Shown here: positions 16,372 through 24,863 of the stretch, one piece after another
How the letters are laid out: each line of letters opens with the position of its first letter
Numbering within the stretch: the stretch's first letter is position 1
From: Prevotella sp.
GTDB taxonomy: Bacteria > Bacteroidota > Bacteroidia > Bacteroidales > Bacteroidaceae
Length of the DNA stretch: 64,000 nt
Assembly: GCA_017400455.1 (NCBI GenBank)
Contig: JAFPTC010000103.1
Coordinates: forward strand, 1-64,000
Reading direction: 5' to 3'
Position numbers and translations under genes: made by a program
The notes under the pieces: model-generated
What the model was told of the DNA's origin: nothing
The model's input: only the letters and a program-made list of their open reading frames with translations
Databases searched by the model: none

Positions 16372-16854
16372 ATGAAAAAGATTACGAAATGGATGCTTGC
16401 CGCCATCCTCACCATCAGCGGCACCACAGCAGTTAGTTTGTCGCTCACCTCCTGCCGGGAGGCTCGCGCCCAGGAAGACAACCCCGTGCAGCAGGTGGAG
16501 AGCACCGAGCTGATACGCACTTCACAGAGCTGGGACGGCGTCGACTTGCCCGACTACCTGGAGGGCCGCCCCGAGCTGGTGGCCGTGAAGTATGTGTTCC
16601 CCGCCGGCCAGAAGCTGGGCTGGCACCATCATCCCGTGATGAACTTCGGCGTGCTGGTGCAGGGCGAGCTGACCATCATTGGCCAGGACGGCAAGGAGAA
16701 GACCGTGCACGAGGGCGAATCGGTGGTGGAAATGGTGAACACCATCCACCACGGCGAAAACCGTGGCACGAAGCCCGTCATCCTCTACATGTTCTATCTC
16801 TCGCAAAAGGACCTGCCGCTGGCCGTGCAGCATCCTGAAATTCCGCTGGAATAA
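16372..16854 (+). CDS. Secreted cupin-domain protein
   Basis: A 160-residue protein beginning MKKITKWMLAAILTISGTT with a cleavable or lipid-type signal (LSLTSC). The cupin motif 1 is clear: VFPAGQKLGWHHHPVMNFGVLVQGELTI, with three His and a downstream Glu/Gly pattern; motif 2 is NTIHHGENRG. These are typical metal-binding cupin residues. The substrate or role is not evident. The longer frame from 16252 runs through the promoter and palindrome and is rejected. It is monocistronic, ending 7 bases before a terminator. Confidence 0.85.
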   Translation: MKKITKWMLAAILTISGTTAVSLSLTSCREARAQEDNPVQQVESTELIRTSQSWDGVDLPDYLEGRPELVAVKYVFPAGQKLGWHHHPVMNFGVLVQGELTIIGQDGKEKTVHEGESVVEMVNTIHHGENRGTKPVILYMFYLSQKDLPLAVQHPEIPLE

Positions 16855-16861
16855 GCAAAAA

Positions 16862-16900
16862 GAAATCGCGAGTGGCTTCTCAGAAGTCACTCGCGATTTC
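16862..16900. terminator. Bidirectional terminator between cupin gene and tRNA-Val
   Basis: Thirteen-base perfect arms GAAATCGCGAGTG and CACTCGCGATTTC, with an inner CTTCT/AGAAG extension around a single C. Confidence 0.85.
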
Positions 16901-16906
16901 GCTTTG

Positions 16907-16980
16907 TGTCGACACTTGGACTCGAACCAAGGACCCCCACCATGTCAAGGTGATACTCTAACCAGCTGAGCTATGCCGAC
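16907..16980 (-). tRNA. tRNA-Val (GAC)
   Basis: Complete cloverleaf on the minus strand: acceptor GTCGGCA paired with TGTCGAC, D arm GCTC...GAGT, anticodon loop TTGACAT with GAC, T arm CTTGG-TTCGAGT-CCAAG. No CCA is encoded. Confidence 0.95.
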
Positions 16981-16990
16981 TTTTTTTGCG

Positions 16991-17072
16991 TGCGCCTGAC
17001 AGGACTCGAACCTGCACATCGTGAGATACTAGATCCTAAGTCTAGCGCGTCTACCAATTCCGCCACAGGCGC
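16991..17072 (-). tRNA. tRNA-Leu (TAG)
   Basis: Minus-strand class II tRNA: acceptor GCGCCTG/CAGGCGC, anticodon stem CTAGA-TCTAG with loop CTTAGGA (anticodon TAG), a variable arm, and T arm with GGTTCGAGTCC. It is first in a Leu-Val tRNA pair. Confidence 0.95.
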
Positions 17073-17092
17073 CCTTCAGGTCTTTTGCGGGT

Positions 17093-17125
17093 GCAAAGGT
17101 ACTACTTTTCCACGAATCCACCAAA
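17093..17125 (-). promoter_or_regulatory. Promoter of the tRNA-Leu/tRNA-Val unit
   Basis: Minus-strand TACCTTTGC (17093-17101) and TTTG (17122-17125) about 20 bases upstream. Confidence 0.68.
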
Positions 17126-17215
17126 TTTTTCGTTACTTTTCTTCTTCAGAAAAGAAAGTTATGGGTGTAAACCATTTTTTAACGCTGTTTTTTATGTCGT
17201 TCAACAGAAAAGTGT

Positions 17216-17223
17216 TAATTTTG
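17216..17223 (+). promoter_or_regulatory. -7 box of the CotH kinase gene
   Basis: TAATTTTG followed by C, 20 bases before the ATG at 17244. No convincing -33 box. Confidence 0.45.
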
Positions 17224-17243
17224 CACTCAAATTAACGATAACT

Positions 17244-19145
17244 ATGACCATCTTCTCATCAAGGCGTCCGCTGCTGACGCTTTTGCTTGTGGCATGCACT
17301 GCCCTGACAGCCTTTTCACAGCAGCAACTGCACATACATACTCACGCCAGAAATGCCTCGTGGGATTTTCCGCTGACGCTCGACAGCTTGCAGGAAATGA
17401 CGCTCAGCGGCGACAGGAAGGCGCTGCAGCTACACGTGACCGGCTCCACCACCATGCCCTTCACGCTCACCCAGGTGGACAGCCTCACCATTGCCCAGGC
17501 CGACCCGCTGGAATCGAAAGACCCCTACCAGGTGTTTCAGCTTTACATTGCCACGACCGACGGGGCCGACATCACTTCGAAAGACTACTACAAGGACTGC
17601 TTCGTGATGGTGAACGCACGCGGCTCGTTCTCCAACTACTCGGCCAATGCCCAGGTGCGCGGACGCGGCAACAGCTCGTTCCTCTGGTACGACAAGAAGC
17701 CGCTGCGACTGAAGCTGAACGAGAAGCACAAGGTGCTGGGGCTGGACAAGGCCAAGAGCTGGGTGCTGCTGGCCAACTATCGCGACGTGACCGACCTGAT
17801 GAACACCTATGTCTTTGAGACGGGACGCTGGCTGGGCCTGCCCTTCACCAACCACACCCGCTACGTGGAGCTGTTCGTCAACGGCGACTATCGCGGCCTT
17901 TATCAGCTCACCGAGCAGGTGCAGCAGGGCAAGAACCGCGTGAACGTGAGCGACGGGCGGGGCATCCTCATCACCCTCGACGTTGATGACGGACCGGGCG
18001 AGAGCCCCGATGCGCTGGACAACTGCTGGTCGAAGGTCTACCGCATGCCCCTCTGCGTGAAATATCCCGACGACAACCACTTCACCGCCAACACCGTTGA
18101 CAGCGTGCGAACGGTCTTTGCCCAGCTGGAGCAGGCCATCAAGGACCAGGACTATGACCAGGTGAAGCAGCTCATCGACGTGGGCTCGTTCATCAAGTAC
18201 CTGCAGCTGCAGGAGTATATATATAATGTAGAGCTGTCGGCTCCGCGCTCCATCTACCTCCATAAAGACGGCGACGGCCCGTGGGTGATGGGTCCGCTGT
18301 GGGACTTCGATGCCGGCTACGACTTCGACTGGGGCGACATGTATCATGGCCACACTTTCTTCTCCGACTATCGCGAAACCGTCATGGGCACCAACCCCCT
18401 GAAGCGCAACGGCAACTATAACTATGTGCCCCAGTTCTTCACCGACCTGTTCGGCTGTCCCGAATTCGTAGAGCAGTACAAGGCCCAGTGGGCCAGCGTG
18501 AAAGACAACATCGTCAGCCACGGATGGGACGAGTGCATGAAGTACGTGGAGCAGCTGCGCCAGACCAAGGCCATGGAGCGCGAGGGTCGGCGATGGCCCC
18601 TGACGGGCAAAAACTTCGAGACGGAGCTGGAAAAGATGCACCAATGGCTCATGAACCGTGCCGACTTCATGACCGACCTCATTGCCAACATTCCCGTGCC
18701 CGACACCACGAAGGTGACCGATGGCCAGCTGTGCGGCACGCTGAGCGTCAGTGCCACGATGAACTGGAACACGGGCTATCATCAGGCCGAGCAGATTCAC
18801 GTGGACAAGGCCAAGGTGCTTGAGCTGATGGGACTCAGCGAGGGCGAGCTGGCCGAGCCTAACGTGCAGATCATTCCCCTGAACACCGACGGCAGCGAGG
18901 GTTGGAACGGCACCAACGGCGTCTTCGGCGGATGGTTCGATGCCGAAGGCAACCCTGGGGCCTATGCACAGGGCCACGTCTACATAGAGGTGTTCAACGA
19001 CCTTTGGAACTGGAACTGCGGCCTGGAGCAGTGGCGCTGCTACGACGACCACCACACCGTCGTCATGCAGATACAGTACCCCCACCAGGGAACACTGAAG
19101 AAGGTCAACGTCGAAGTGAACTTCACCATAGAATCCTATTGGTAA
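17244..19145 (+). CDS. Secreted CotH kinase family protein with C-terminal DUF4859-like domain
   Basis: A 633-residue protein with signal peptide (LLTLLLVACTALTAFSQ). Residues about 115-480 carry the CotH kinase fold: VRGRGNSSF, KKPLRLKLNEK, SWVLLANYRD, YRGLYQLTEQV and MGPLWDFDAGYDFDWG. CotH proteins are atypical kinases that can phosphorylate secreted proteins. The last 130 residues (TLSVSATMNWNTGYHQAEQI..., GVFGGWFDAEGNPGAYAQGH) look like the DUF4859 domain also present in the next two large proteins. ATG 17244 is chosen because it follows the -7 box and starts the signal peptide. It is followed by the metallopeptidase gene across a period-8 repeat gap, probably in one operon. Confidence 0.87.
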   Translation: MTIFSSRRPLLTLLLVACTALTAFSQQQLHIHTHARNASWDFPLTLDSLQEMTLSGDRKALQLHVTGSTTMPFTLTQVDSLTIAQADPLESKDPYQVFQLYIATTDGADITSKDYYKDCFVMVNARGSFSNYSANAQVRGRGNSSFLWYDKKPLRLKLNEKHKVLGLDKAKSWVLLANYRDVTDLMNTYVFETGRWLGLPFTNHTRYVELFVNGDYRGLYQLTEQVQQGKNRVNVSDGRGILITLDVDDGPGESPDALDNCWSKVYRMPLCVKYPDDNHFTANTVDSVRTVFAQLEQAIKDQDYDQVKQLIDVGSFIKYLQLQEYIYNVELSAPRSIYLHKDGDGPWVMGPLWDFDAGYDFDWGDMYHGHTFFSDYRETVMGTNPLKRNGNYNYVPQFFTDLFGCPEFVEQYKAQWASVKDNIVSHGWDECMKYVEQLRQTKAMEREGRRWPLTGKNFETELEKMHQWLMNRADFMTDLIANIPVPDTTKVTDGQLCGTLSVSATMNWNTGYHQAEQIHVDKAKVLELMGLSEGELAEPNVQIIPLNTDGSEGWNGTNGVFGGWFDAEGNPGAYAQGHVYIEVFNDLWNWNCGLEQWRCYDDHHTVVMQIQYPHQGTLKKVNVEVNFTIESYW

Positions 19146-19158
19146 ATTATAACTAAAA

Positions 19159-19230
19159 AACTCAACAACTTAATAACTGAATAACTCAATAACTCATAAA
19201 CTGAATAACTCATAAACTTAATAACTCAAT
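19159..19230 (+). repeat. Period-8 tandem repeat before the metallopeptidase start
   Basis: Nine units of AACTNAAT-type sequence (AACTCAAC, AACTTAAT, AACTGAAT, AACTCAAT, AACTCATA and so on), ending 4 bases before the ATG at 19235. It fills almost the whole gap between two same-strand genes and occupies the ribosome-binding region. Confidence 0.9.
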
Positions 19231-19234
19231 AGCT

Positions 19235-21379
19235 ATGAAGCGAATCTTTACTGTTTTGTGTCTGGCGGTATTGTTCTGCGTCAACGCAGCCGCTCAGAAG
19301 ACCGTCTACATCCCCAACGAGTGGAAAAACCCCTGGCCCAGCGACTCGCTGCTTTACAAAGAGAGCGATCCCGATGGCAAGTACACCTGGTCGAAGACGC
19401 GCAGCGTGGAAAGCGACAACGTCATCATCTTCTGGGACAAGTATTACAAGACCAACCCCAAGAATCTGCCAAAGAGCGACTTCTACTACGTCGACATCGA
19501 CGACCTGCTGCAGAAGTGCGAGGCCTTCTATGACCTGGAGATTAACAAGCTGGGCTTTGTAGACCCCGTCAACTCGAACCTCAGCAAGTATAAGGTGATG
19601 GTGCTGATGAACCACACCACCACGTGGACCTGCTATGGCGGCGGCTACGACTATCAGGTCAGCGCCCTCTGGCTGAATCCCTCTACCTGCAAGCCCGTGG
19701 GCCATTCCGTGGCGCACGAGGTGGGACACTCGTTCCACTACATGTGCTACGCCGAGCATAGCGGCCATCGCGACTCGCAGACCGACAACACGGGCTTCCA
19801 CCTGGCTTGCGGCAACGGTCAGGCCATCTGGGAACAGACCGCCCAGTGGCAGGCCAACCAGTCCTATCCCGAGCTGATGTTCGACCAGAGCATCGGCATC
19901 TTCCGCAACAGCCACAACTATGCCTACAGCCACGAGTGGCACCGCTATCAGAGCTACTGGTTCCACTACTATCTGTGCCAGCACTATGGCGACATCACCA
20001 CCGTGGCCCAGGTGTGGAACCAGCCCATGACCGGACAGAGCCGTGGCAACGCCACCGACTTCAACCAGGCCCTCATGGCCCTGAAGGGGCTTAGCGTGCG
20101 CGACCTGTTCAAGCTCTATTTCGACTACGCCTGCCACTGCGCCACGTGGGACTTCGACGTAGCTGCTCCTTATCGCGACCCCTACATCGGCGACCTTAAC
20201 TATCGCTGCGTCATGCTTGGCGATCGTGAATACCAGGTGGCCCTGGCCAGCTGTCCGCAGGGCTCGGGCTTCAACGTCATCCCCCTGCAGGTGCCCGAGG
20301 CTGGCACGCAAGTGACCACCCACCTCACGGGACTGCGCATGGGCGCCACGCTGCAAGAGGCCGACCCCGGCGAGTACCTCAACGGTGACAGCCAGTTCCA
20401 GAAAGCCGAGAGCCGCCGCTACAACAGCGTGGCCTCGCGCTCCAGCCGTGGCTTCCGCATGGGCTACGTGGCCCTTATGCAGGACGGCTCGCGCCGCTAC
20501 TTCTCGGAAGACAGCGTCTACTGCCAGGGCACCAGCCTCGTCACTGAAGACTATTCCTTCACCGTACCCGAGGGCGTCAGCCGCATGTGGCTCGTCGTCA
20601 GCCCCGCACTGAAGACCTACAATCAGCACAAATGGGACGAAACCATCGCAGCTGACGACATGTGGCCCTACAGTTTCCGCCTCGAAGGCACCGACGTGGG
20701 CAGCCGCGCCACCGTCTACGTAAGTCCCACGCTCGACGGACGTGAGGCCAGCAACATCACGCTCACCTACGACGTCAGCTTCCCACGCGACGCCCAGGGC
20801 TACTCGGGCACCAGCGTTGTCGTGGGCGGTCAGGCTGCCGCCATGCTCGGCACCGCCTTCCAGCTGCCCTTGAGCGACATCAGCTCGAAGATGCAGACTT
20901 GGCAGGCCAGCGGCCCCTCGACGGGAAAAATCATGTTCTACGGCGTCAACGCCAACGGCCAGCTGGCACAGAGCGGCTCCACGGCCAACGGCTACGGCCA
21001 CTGGTTCAACGCCAGCGGCAACGTCAGCGACTGGGGATCGGGCTACGTCTTCTCAGAGTTCAGCGGCGGTGCGCTCAGCTTTAGCCTGGGACAATATCCA
21101 GGCCGCAGCACCAACGGCTCGAAGTACACCATCCGCCAGGCCCTGCGCTACCGCGTGTCGGCCACACAGTATGCCGTGGCCACCTTTGTGTTCAACATCA
21201 CCGTCGGTGGCCCCGCCTCGGCCACGCTAAGCAACATCGACTACACCGTGCCCACCGCCATCAGCACCGTAGCCGCCCAGCCCGCAGACCATCGCTATTT
21301 CGACCTGCAGGGCCGCCCCGTCAGCCAACCGCAGAAGGGGCTTTACATACAGAATGGCCGCAAGGTGGTGATCCGTTAG
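19235..21379 (+). CDS. Secreted zinc metallopeptidase-like protein with DUF4859 domain
   Basis: A 714-residue protein, signal peptide MKRIFTVLCLAVLFCVNAAAQ. A HExxH zinc motif H161-E162-H165 (SVAHEVGHSFHYM) is followed by E200 (WEQTAQW), the gluzincin arrangement; overall it resembles DUF6055-type secreted peptidases. About 560-685 is a DUF4859-type domain (GHWFNASGNVSDWGSG, FSLGQYPGR). The C-terminus is FDLQGRPVSQPQKGLYIQNG plus a basic end, a sorting-type tail. It lies downstream of the CotH kinase gene; an extracellular enzyme pair is plausible. Confidence 0.83.
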   Translation: MKRIFTVLCLAVLFCVNAAAQKTVYIPNEWKNPWPSDSLLYKESDPDGKYTWSKTRSVESDNVIIFWDKYYKTNPKNLPKSDFYYVDIDDLLQKCEAFYDLEINKLGFVDPVNSNLSKYKVMVLMNHTTTWTCYGGGYDYQVSALWLNPSTCKPVGHSVAHEVGHSFHYMCYAEHSGHRDSQTDNTGFHLACGNGQAIWEQTAQWQANQSYPELMFDQSIGIFRNSHNYAYSHEWHRYQSYWFHYYLCQHYGDITTVAQVWNQPMTGQSRGNATDFNQALMALKGLSVRDLFKLYFDYACHCATWDFDVAAPYRDPYIGDLNYRCVMLGDREYQVALASCPQGSGFNVIPLQVPEAGTQVTTHLTGLRMGATLQEADPGEYLNGDSQFQKAESRRYNSVASRSSRGFRMGYVALMQDGSRRYFSEDSVYCQGTSLVTEDYSFTVPEGVSRMWLVVSPALKTYNQHKWDETIAADDMWPYSFRLEGTDVGSRATVYVSPTLDGREASNITLTYDVSFPRDAQGYSGTSVVVGGQAAAMLGTAFQLPLSDISSKMQTWQASGPSTGKIMFYGVNANGQLAQSGSTANGYGHWFNASGNVSDWGSGYVFSEFSGGALSFSLGQYPGRSTNGSKYTIRQALRYRVSATQYAVATFVFNITVGGPASATLSNIDYTVPTAISTVAAQPADHRYFDLQGRPVSQPQKGLYIQNGRKVVIR

Positions 21380-21409
21380 GATGAAGCCCCCTCACCTATC
21401 CTCTTATGC

Positions 21410-21446
21410 GACAACCCAGGCCTGCTTTTGGCCTGGGTTGTCGTTT
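21410..21446 (+). terminator. Terminator after the metallopeptidase gene
   Basis: Thirteen-base perfect stem GACAACCCAGGCC / GGCCTGGGTTGTC with a 7-base loop, followed by GTTTTC. Confidence 0.85.
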
Positions 21447-21459
21447 TCTCTGCCACCTT

Positions 21460-21922
21460 GTCGCAAAGATTTATCAGCTCCACGATTCAGTCAGACACGT
21501 GGGAAATGGAGGAACTGGGCACGTTGACGTTTACGGCGCAGAACAAGCTCAACTCGTCGGACATTCCCATGAGCGGCTGGTTTTTGCCCAGCGCGGGCCA
21601 GTGGATGTTGGCCCTGAAGGGCGTTGGCGTGGAGTTCCAGAACGACAAGTTCACGCCCGAGGGCCAGGCCGGCACCGACAAGCTGAACAATCTGTTCCAG
21701 TTCATCGGCACGAAACTGCTGACCAAGGCCCAGGAAGACGAGCAGAAATATGACAACAAGCTCTGCGGCTACTGGACCTCGACGGAATATGCCCAGAGCG
21801 AGAACGACGCCACTCGCACCAAGGTCTACCGCATCAACTTCCAGGAGAACGAGAGCGGCATCAGCATCGACACCTGCCCGAAGACCAAGCTCAACTTCGT
21901 CAGACCCTTCATAGCCTTCTAA
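21460..21922 (+). pseudogene. 5'-truncated fragment of a Bacteroidales surface protein
   Basis: The translated end (SGWFLPSAGQWMLALKG..., CGYWTSTEYAQSE..., KVYRINFQENE..., FVRPFIAF) is the C-terminal block of DUF1566-like / fimbrillin-associated lipoproteins. No signal sequence, start or promoter precedes it: the frame opens just after the terminator at 21410-21446. The first residues before LGTLTFTAQNK show nothing recognisable. I call it a gene remnant. Confidence 0.6.
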
Positions 21923-21950
21923 GCTGTCAGGCGAAGACAAGCTAATGAAA

Positions 21951-21984
21951 ATAAGAGAGCAGCCCCGGCGGGCTGCTCTCTTAT
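21951..21984. terminator. Bidirectional terminator
   Basis: Fifteen-base perfect arms ATAAGAGAGCAGCCC / GGGCTGCTCTCTTAT around a CGGC loop, between the convergent remnant and the DUF4859-repeat gene. Confidence 0.9.
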
Positions 21985-22010
21985 TTATATATAATAATGT
22001 GTAGCTACCT

Positions 22011-24458
22011 TTACTTCACCACCACTTTCTTGCCGTTCATGATGTAGAGGCCCTTCTGCGGCTGGCTGACGGGACGTCCCATGAGGTCGAACACCTTGTC
22101 GGCCTGGCGGCTGGGCTGAGCCACGTTGCTGATGCCAGTGTAGATGGCGGGCGAAACGAACGTAACGTTGTAGACATACTGCTTGTTGTCGATCATGAAG
22201 CAGAACTTGCCCTGAGCGATGAAGTCGTCGGCCACTGCCTCGTTGCTGTAGACGCTGAGCGTTCCCATCTCGCCCGACTGCTCGATGCTGAAGAAGGTGT
22301 TGCCCTCCAGGCTGTAGTAGCCGTTGGTGTCGAAGCCCAGTCCGTCGAAGCAGTTCTGGCCCTCGCCATACATGCCGCTGTCGAGCAGTCCGCGCAGGTA
22401 CTTGTTCTGGTCGTTCAGCAGGTCGTCAACGGTGACGCCCAGTGCCGTGGCTGCTTTCGAGAGGTCGATGTCGATGGCCATATCCTCAGTGCTGACAGGG
22501 AGAACAATGTCTTCCTCGCCCACCACTTCGGCCTTCACAATGCTCTCGACGAAGCTGACGCTGATGTTGAAGGTAATCATATCGCCAGTCGGTCCATTGA
22601 CCAGGAAGAGCTGCGTCTTGAACACGTCACCCACCTTGTTGGTACCGGGATACTGGAAGAACTGGAAGGTGCCGTTAGCAGCATAGCAGATGCCCACGGG
22701 ACTTGACGACGACCATGTACTTACGCGACCGTCGGCATCGAGCCAGAAGCCAGGCTTAGGATCGCAGCTGTACTTATCGGAATAGTCGCTGCCGGTGGCT
22801 TCGGCATTGGCGTCGGTGGCCAGACCATAGAGCTTCACGTCGGTGGTTCCAAGTATGCGCTCAAGCACGCCGAGGTCGATAGACCAGGTTTCCTCAATGG
22901 CATAACTGTCGGCGCTGGGCACGGCCTGCACGCCGAAGCTGATGGTGCGCACGTTGGTGAACTCGTCGTTCACTTCACCTGGCTTCACCACGATGAGGTG
23001 AACGTCATAGGCAAAATACTTGTCGCCATCGGCTCCGTTGAAGAAGTAGAGGTGAGCGGTGCGCTCGTCGCCTACCGTCAGTACGTTGGGATACTGACCC
23101 ACGTTGAAGCTGGTCAGGTCGGGCAGGTTGGTGGTGGCGTCGGGAGCGTTGGTAGGCTCAACGAACATGGCGGCATTGGCGCCCCATCCGCATACGAAGC
23201 CATCGTTGTCAAACCAGAAGCCACCGTTGTTGGCTGTGGTGTTAGCAAAGCTGTTGCTGGCGTCGAGGGCACGGATGCGCAGGTCGCTGGTTTCGCAGCC
23301 CAGTGCCGAGGCAATGGCAGCCAGGTCGGGCTGCACCACCTTTGGCGTATAGTCGGATGTGGGCTCCTGCTCCACGTCCACGGTGGCCTCGCCCACCTTG
23401 GTGTAGCCCTCCAGGCCGGTGCCCTGCTCCACCTCGGTAATCTTGAGGTTGATGCGCAGGCGGAAAGCCTTGTTGCCATAGATGAAGTAGAGGTAGGTGA
23501 AGAACGACTCGCCACCCTGCATCTTGCTGGGGAACTGGCCGATGCGGAACTTCAGCATGTCGGTCTCGGCGGTGTAGCCAATTTCAGCAAGATAGAAGTA
23601 GCAACCTTCGCTGTGGCCGGTGCTGGCGCACTCGCCAGTGGCTTCCTTGCCGCCCACGCGGATGTCGGTGTACCAGAAGCCGGGTTCAGGAGTGGCGGTG
23701 AAGGCATTGGTCAGCGTGTCCTGCTTATCCACCGTTTCCATGTCGTAGCGGGTGGTGTAGACCATCTGCGACATGGCTTCCTGAAGGAACGATGCGTCGG
23801 GCAGGCCCAGCTTTTCCACCACGTCGTCGAGCTTCAGCTCGTAGACGTCGGCATCGTAGCTGGTGCGAGGCAGCTGCTCGGCGTCGAAGGTCTTCTCTAC
23901 CACCACGTTCTGGTCGGACTCCTTGAGCGACTTAATCTCGGGGAGCACCAGGGGCTCGAGGAACTTGATGGTAACGTCGAAGGTGGCTTCCTTGTCGTTG
24001 TACTTCAACACGAACTTGGGGTTGAACACGTCCGTGGCAGCGCACTGGTTGGGGAACTGGCCAATGTTGATGGTGAAGGTGCCGGCTGTGGCATCCCAAG
24101 CCAGGGTGTTGTACCAGCGCAGGGCAGAGTTGTCTTCAGACCATCCCTGGGGCAGGCCTTCGGCGTTCACCCAGAAACCGCCCTTCGTGCCCTGGGTGTA
24201 GTTGGCGCTGAGGCCGTCGGGCACGGTGAGGTAGAACAAGTCGTCGGTGCCCGATGTCCAGGAATCGAGGGCCGAAGCCAGCGTAGCGGCATCGGTGCCC
24301 ACCTGGGTGGCCACTTCGGCGAGACTGAACTCAACGGGAGCCGTGTCATAGTTGTTGGCTACCCGCTGTTCGTAAGTGCCCGTGAACTGAGCGTTGGCCG
24401 ACAGTCCAAACAGGCAAGCTGCTGCAAGAAGCAGGTTACGGAGTAAGAATCTCTTCAT
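22011..24458 (-). CDS. Secreted DUF4859-repeat protein with C-terminal sorting-type tail
   Basis: An 815-residue protein, signal peptide MKRFLLRNLLLAAACLFGLS. After it come about five DUF4859-type repeats, each with a recurring 'GFWxdadG...W' and 'IGQFPxx/VGQYPN' pair: near 90-150, 225-300, 385-450, 535-600 and 650-740. No catalytic motif is visible, so it is probably a binding or structural surface protein. The C-terminus is FDLMGRPVSQPQKGLYIMNG plus KKVVVK, almost identical to the metallopeptidase tail. It has its own promoter and stands convergent to the CotH/metallopeptidase pair, which share the domain. Confidence 0.83.
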   Translation of the reverse strand: MKRFLLRNLLLAAACLFGLSANAQFTGTYEQRVANNYDTAPVEFSLAEVATQVGTDAATLASALDSWTSGTDDLFYLTVPDGLSANYTQGTKGGFWVNAEGLPQGWSEDNSALRWYNTLAWDATAGTFTINIGQFPNQCAATDVFNPKFVLKYNDKEATFDVTIKFLEPLVLPEIKSLKESDQNVVVEKTFDAEQLPRTSYDADVYELKLDDVVEKLGLPDASFLQEAMSQMVYTTRYDMETVDKQDTLTNAFTATPEPGFWYTDIRVGGKEATGECASTGHSEGCYFYLAEIGYTAETDMLKFRIGQFPSKMQGGESFFTYLYFIYGNKAFRLRINLKITEVEQGTGLEGYTKVGEATVDVEQEPTSDYTPKVVQPDLAAIASALGCETSDLRIRALDASNSFANTTANNGGFWFDNDGFVCGWGANAAMFVEPTNAPDATTNLPDLTSFNVGQYPNVLTVGDERTAHLYFFNGADGDKYFAYDVHLIVVKPGEVNDEFTNVRTISFGVQAVPSADSYAIEETWSIDLGVLERILGTTDVKLYGLATDANAEATGSDYSDKYSCDPKPGFWLDADGRVSTWSSSSPVGICYAANGTFQFFQYPGTNKVGDVFKTQLFLVNGPTGDMITFNISVSFVESIVKAEVVGEEDIVLPVSTEDMAIDIDLSKAATALGVTVDDLLNDQNKYLRGLLDSGMYGEGQNCFDGLGFDTNGYYSLEGNTFFSIEQSGEMGTLSVYSNEAVADDFIAQGKFCFMIDNKQYVYNVTFVSPAIYTGISNVAQPSRQADKVFDLMGRPVSQPQKGLYIMNGKKVVVK

Positions 24459-24508
24459 AATGCTTTTAGAATGTTAGGTTATAAAAAATGTTTGTTAGCT
24501 ATGTGCCT

Positions 24509-24540
24509 GCAAAGATAGGAATAATTCTTGAATCGCGCAA
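24509..24540 (-). promoter_or_regulatory. Promoter of the DUF4859-repeat gene
   Basis: Minus-strand TATCTTTGC (24509-24517) and TTG (24538-24540) with a 20-base spacer. Confidence 0.68.
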
Positions 24541-24635
24541 GAAAAAAGACGTAAAAATTACACCCCTTCTTTCTTTTTCCCCACCCTGCCCCATCGACGT
24601 GTGGCGATGGGGTAAAAATGCGGGGCGGCGCCACG

Positions 24636-24755
24636 TGAAAAAATCTCACGTGAGATTTTTTCACGCGGAGGCTTCCCAGAAAAATTTCTCACGTGAGATT
24701 TTTTCACGGGAAGGCCTCCCAGAAAATTTTCTCACGTGAGATTTTTTCACGCGCC
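24636..24755. repeat. 43-bp palindromic repeat, array 3 (three units)
   Basis: Cores CTCACGTGAG at 24645, 24688 and 24731 (43 apart each). The left edge is GGGGCGGCGCCACGTG; linkers are GGAGGCTTCCC and GGGAAGGCCTCCC. It sits in a 405-base gene-free gap (24459-24863) with a promoter and the GC-rich element. Confidence 0.92.
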
Positions 24756-24796
24756 GTACCCGCGCTTTTTCAGGGCATGGCAAGACGCCACTTTCT

Positions 24797-24838
24797 CCCC
24801 TCCCTTGTAGGGGAGGGGCTGGGGGTGGGGTCAGTATA
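24797..24838. repeat. GC-rich dispersed element, inverted copy
   Basis: CTCCCCTCCCTTGTAGGGG followed by AGGGGCTGGGGGTGGGGTC. Its reverse complement matches the element at 1848-1892. Here it lies on the right of an array, there on the left. Confidence 0.55.
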
Positions 24839-24863
24839 TCCCTTACACTGGAAACGGGGCCAT

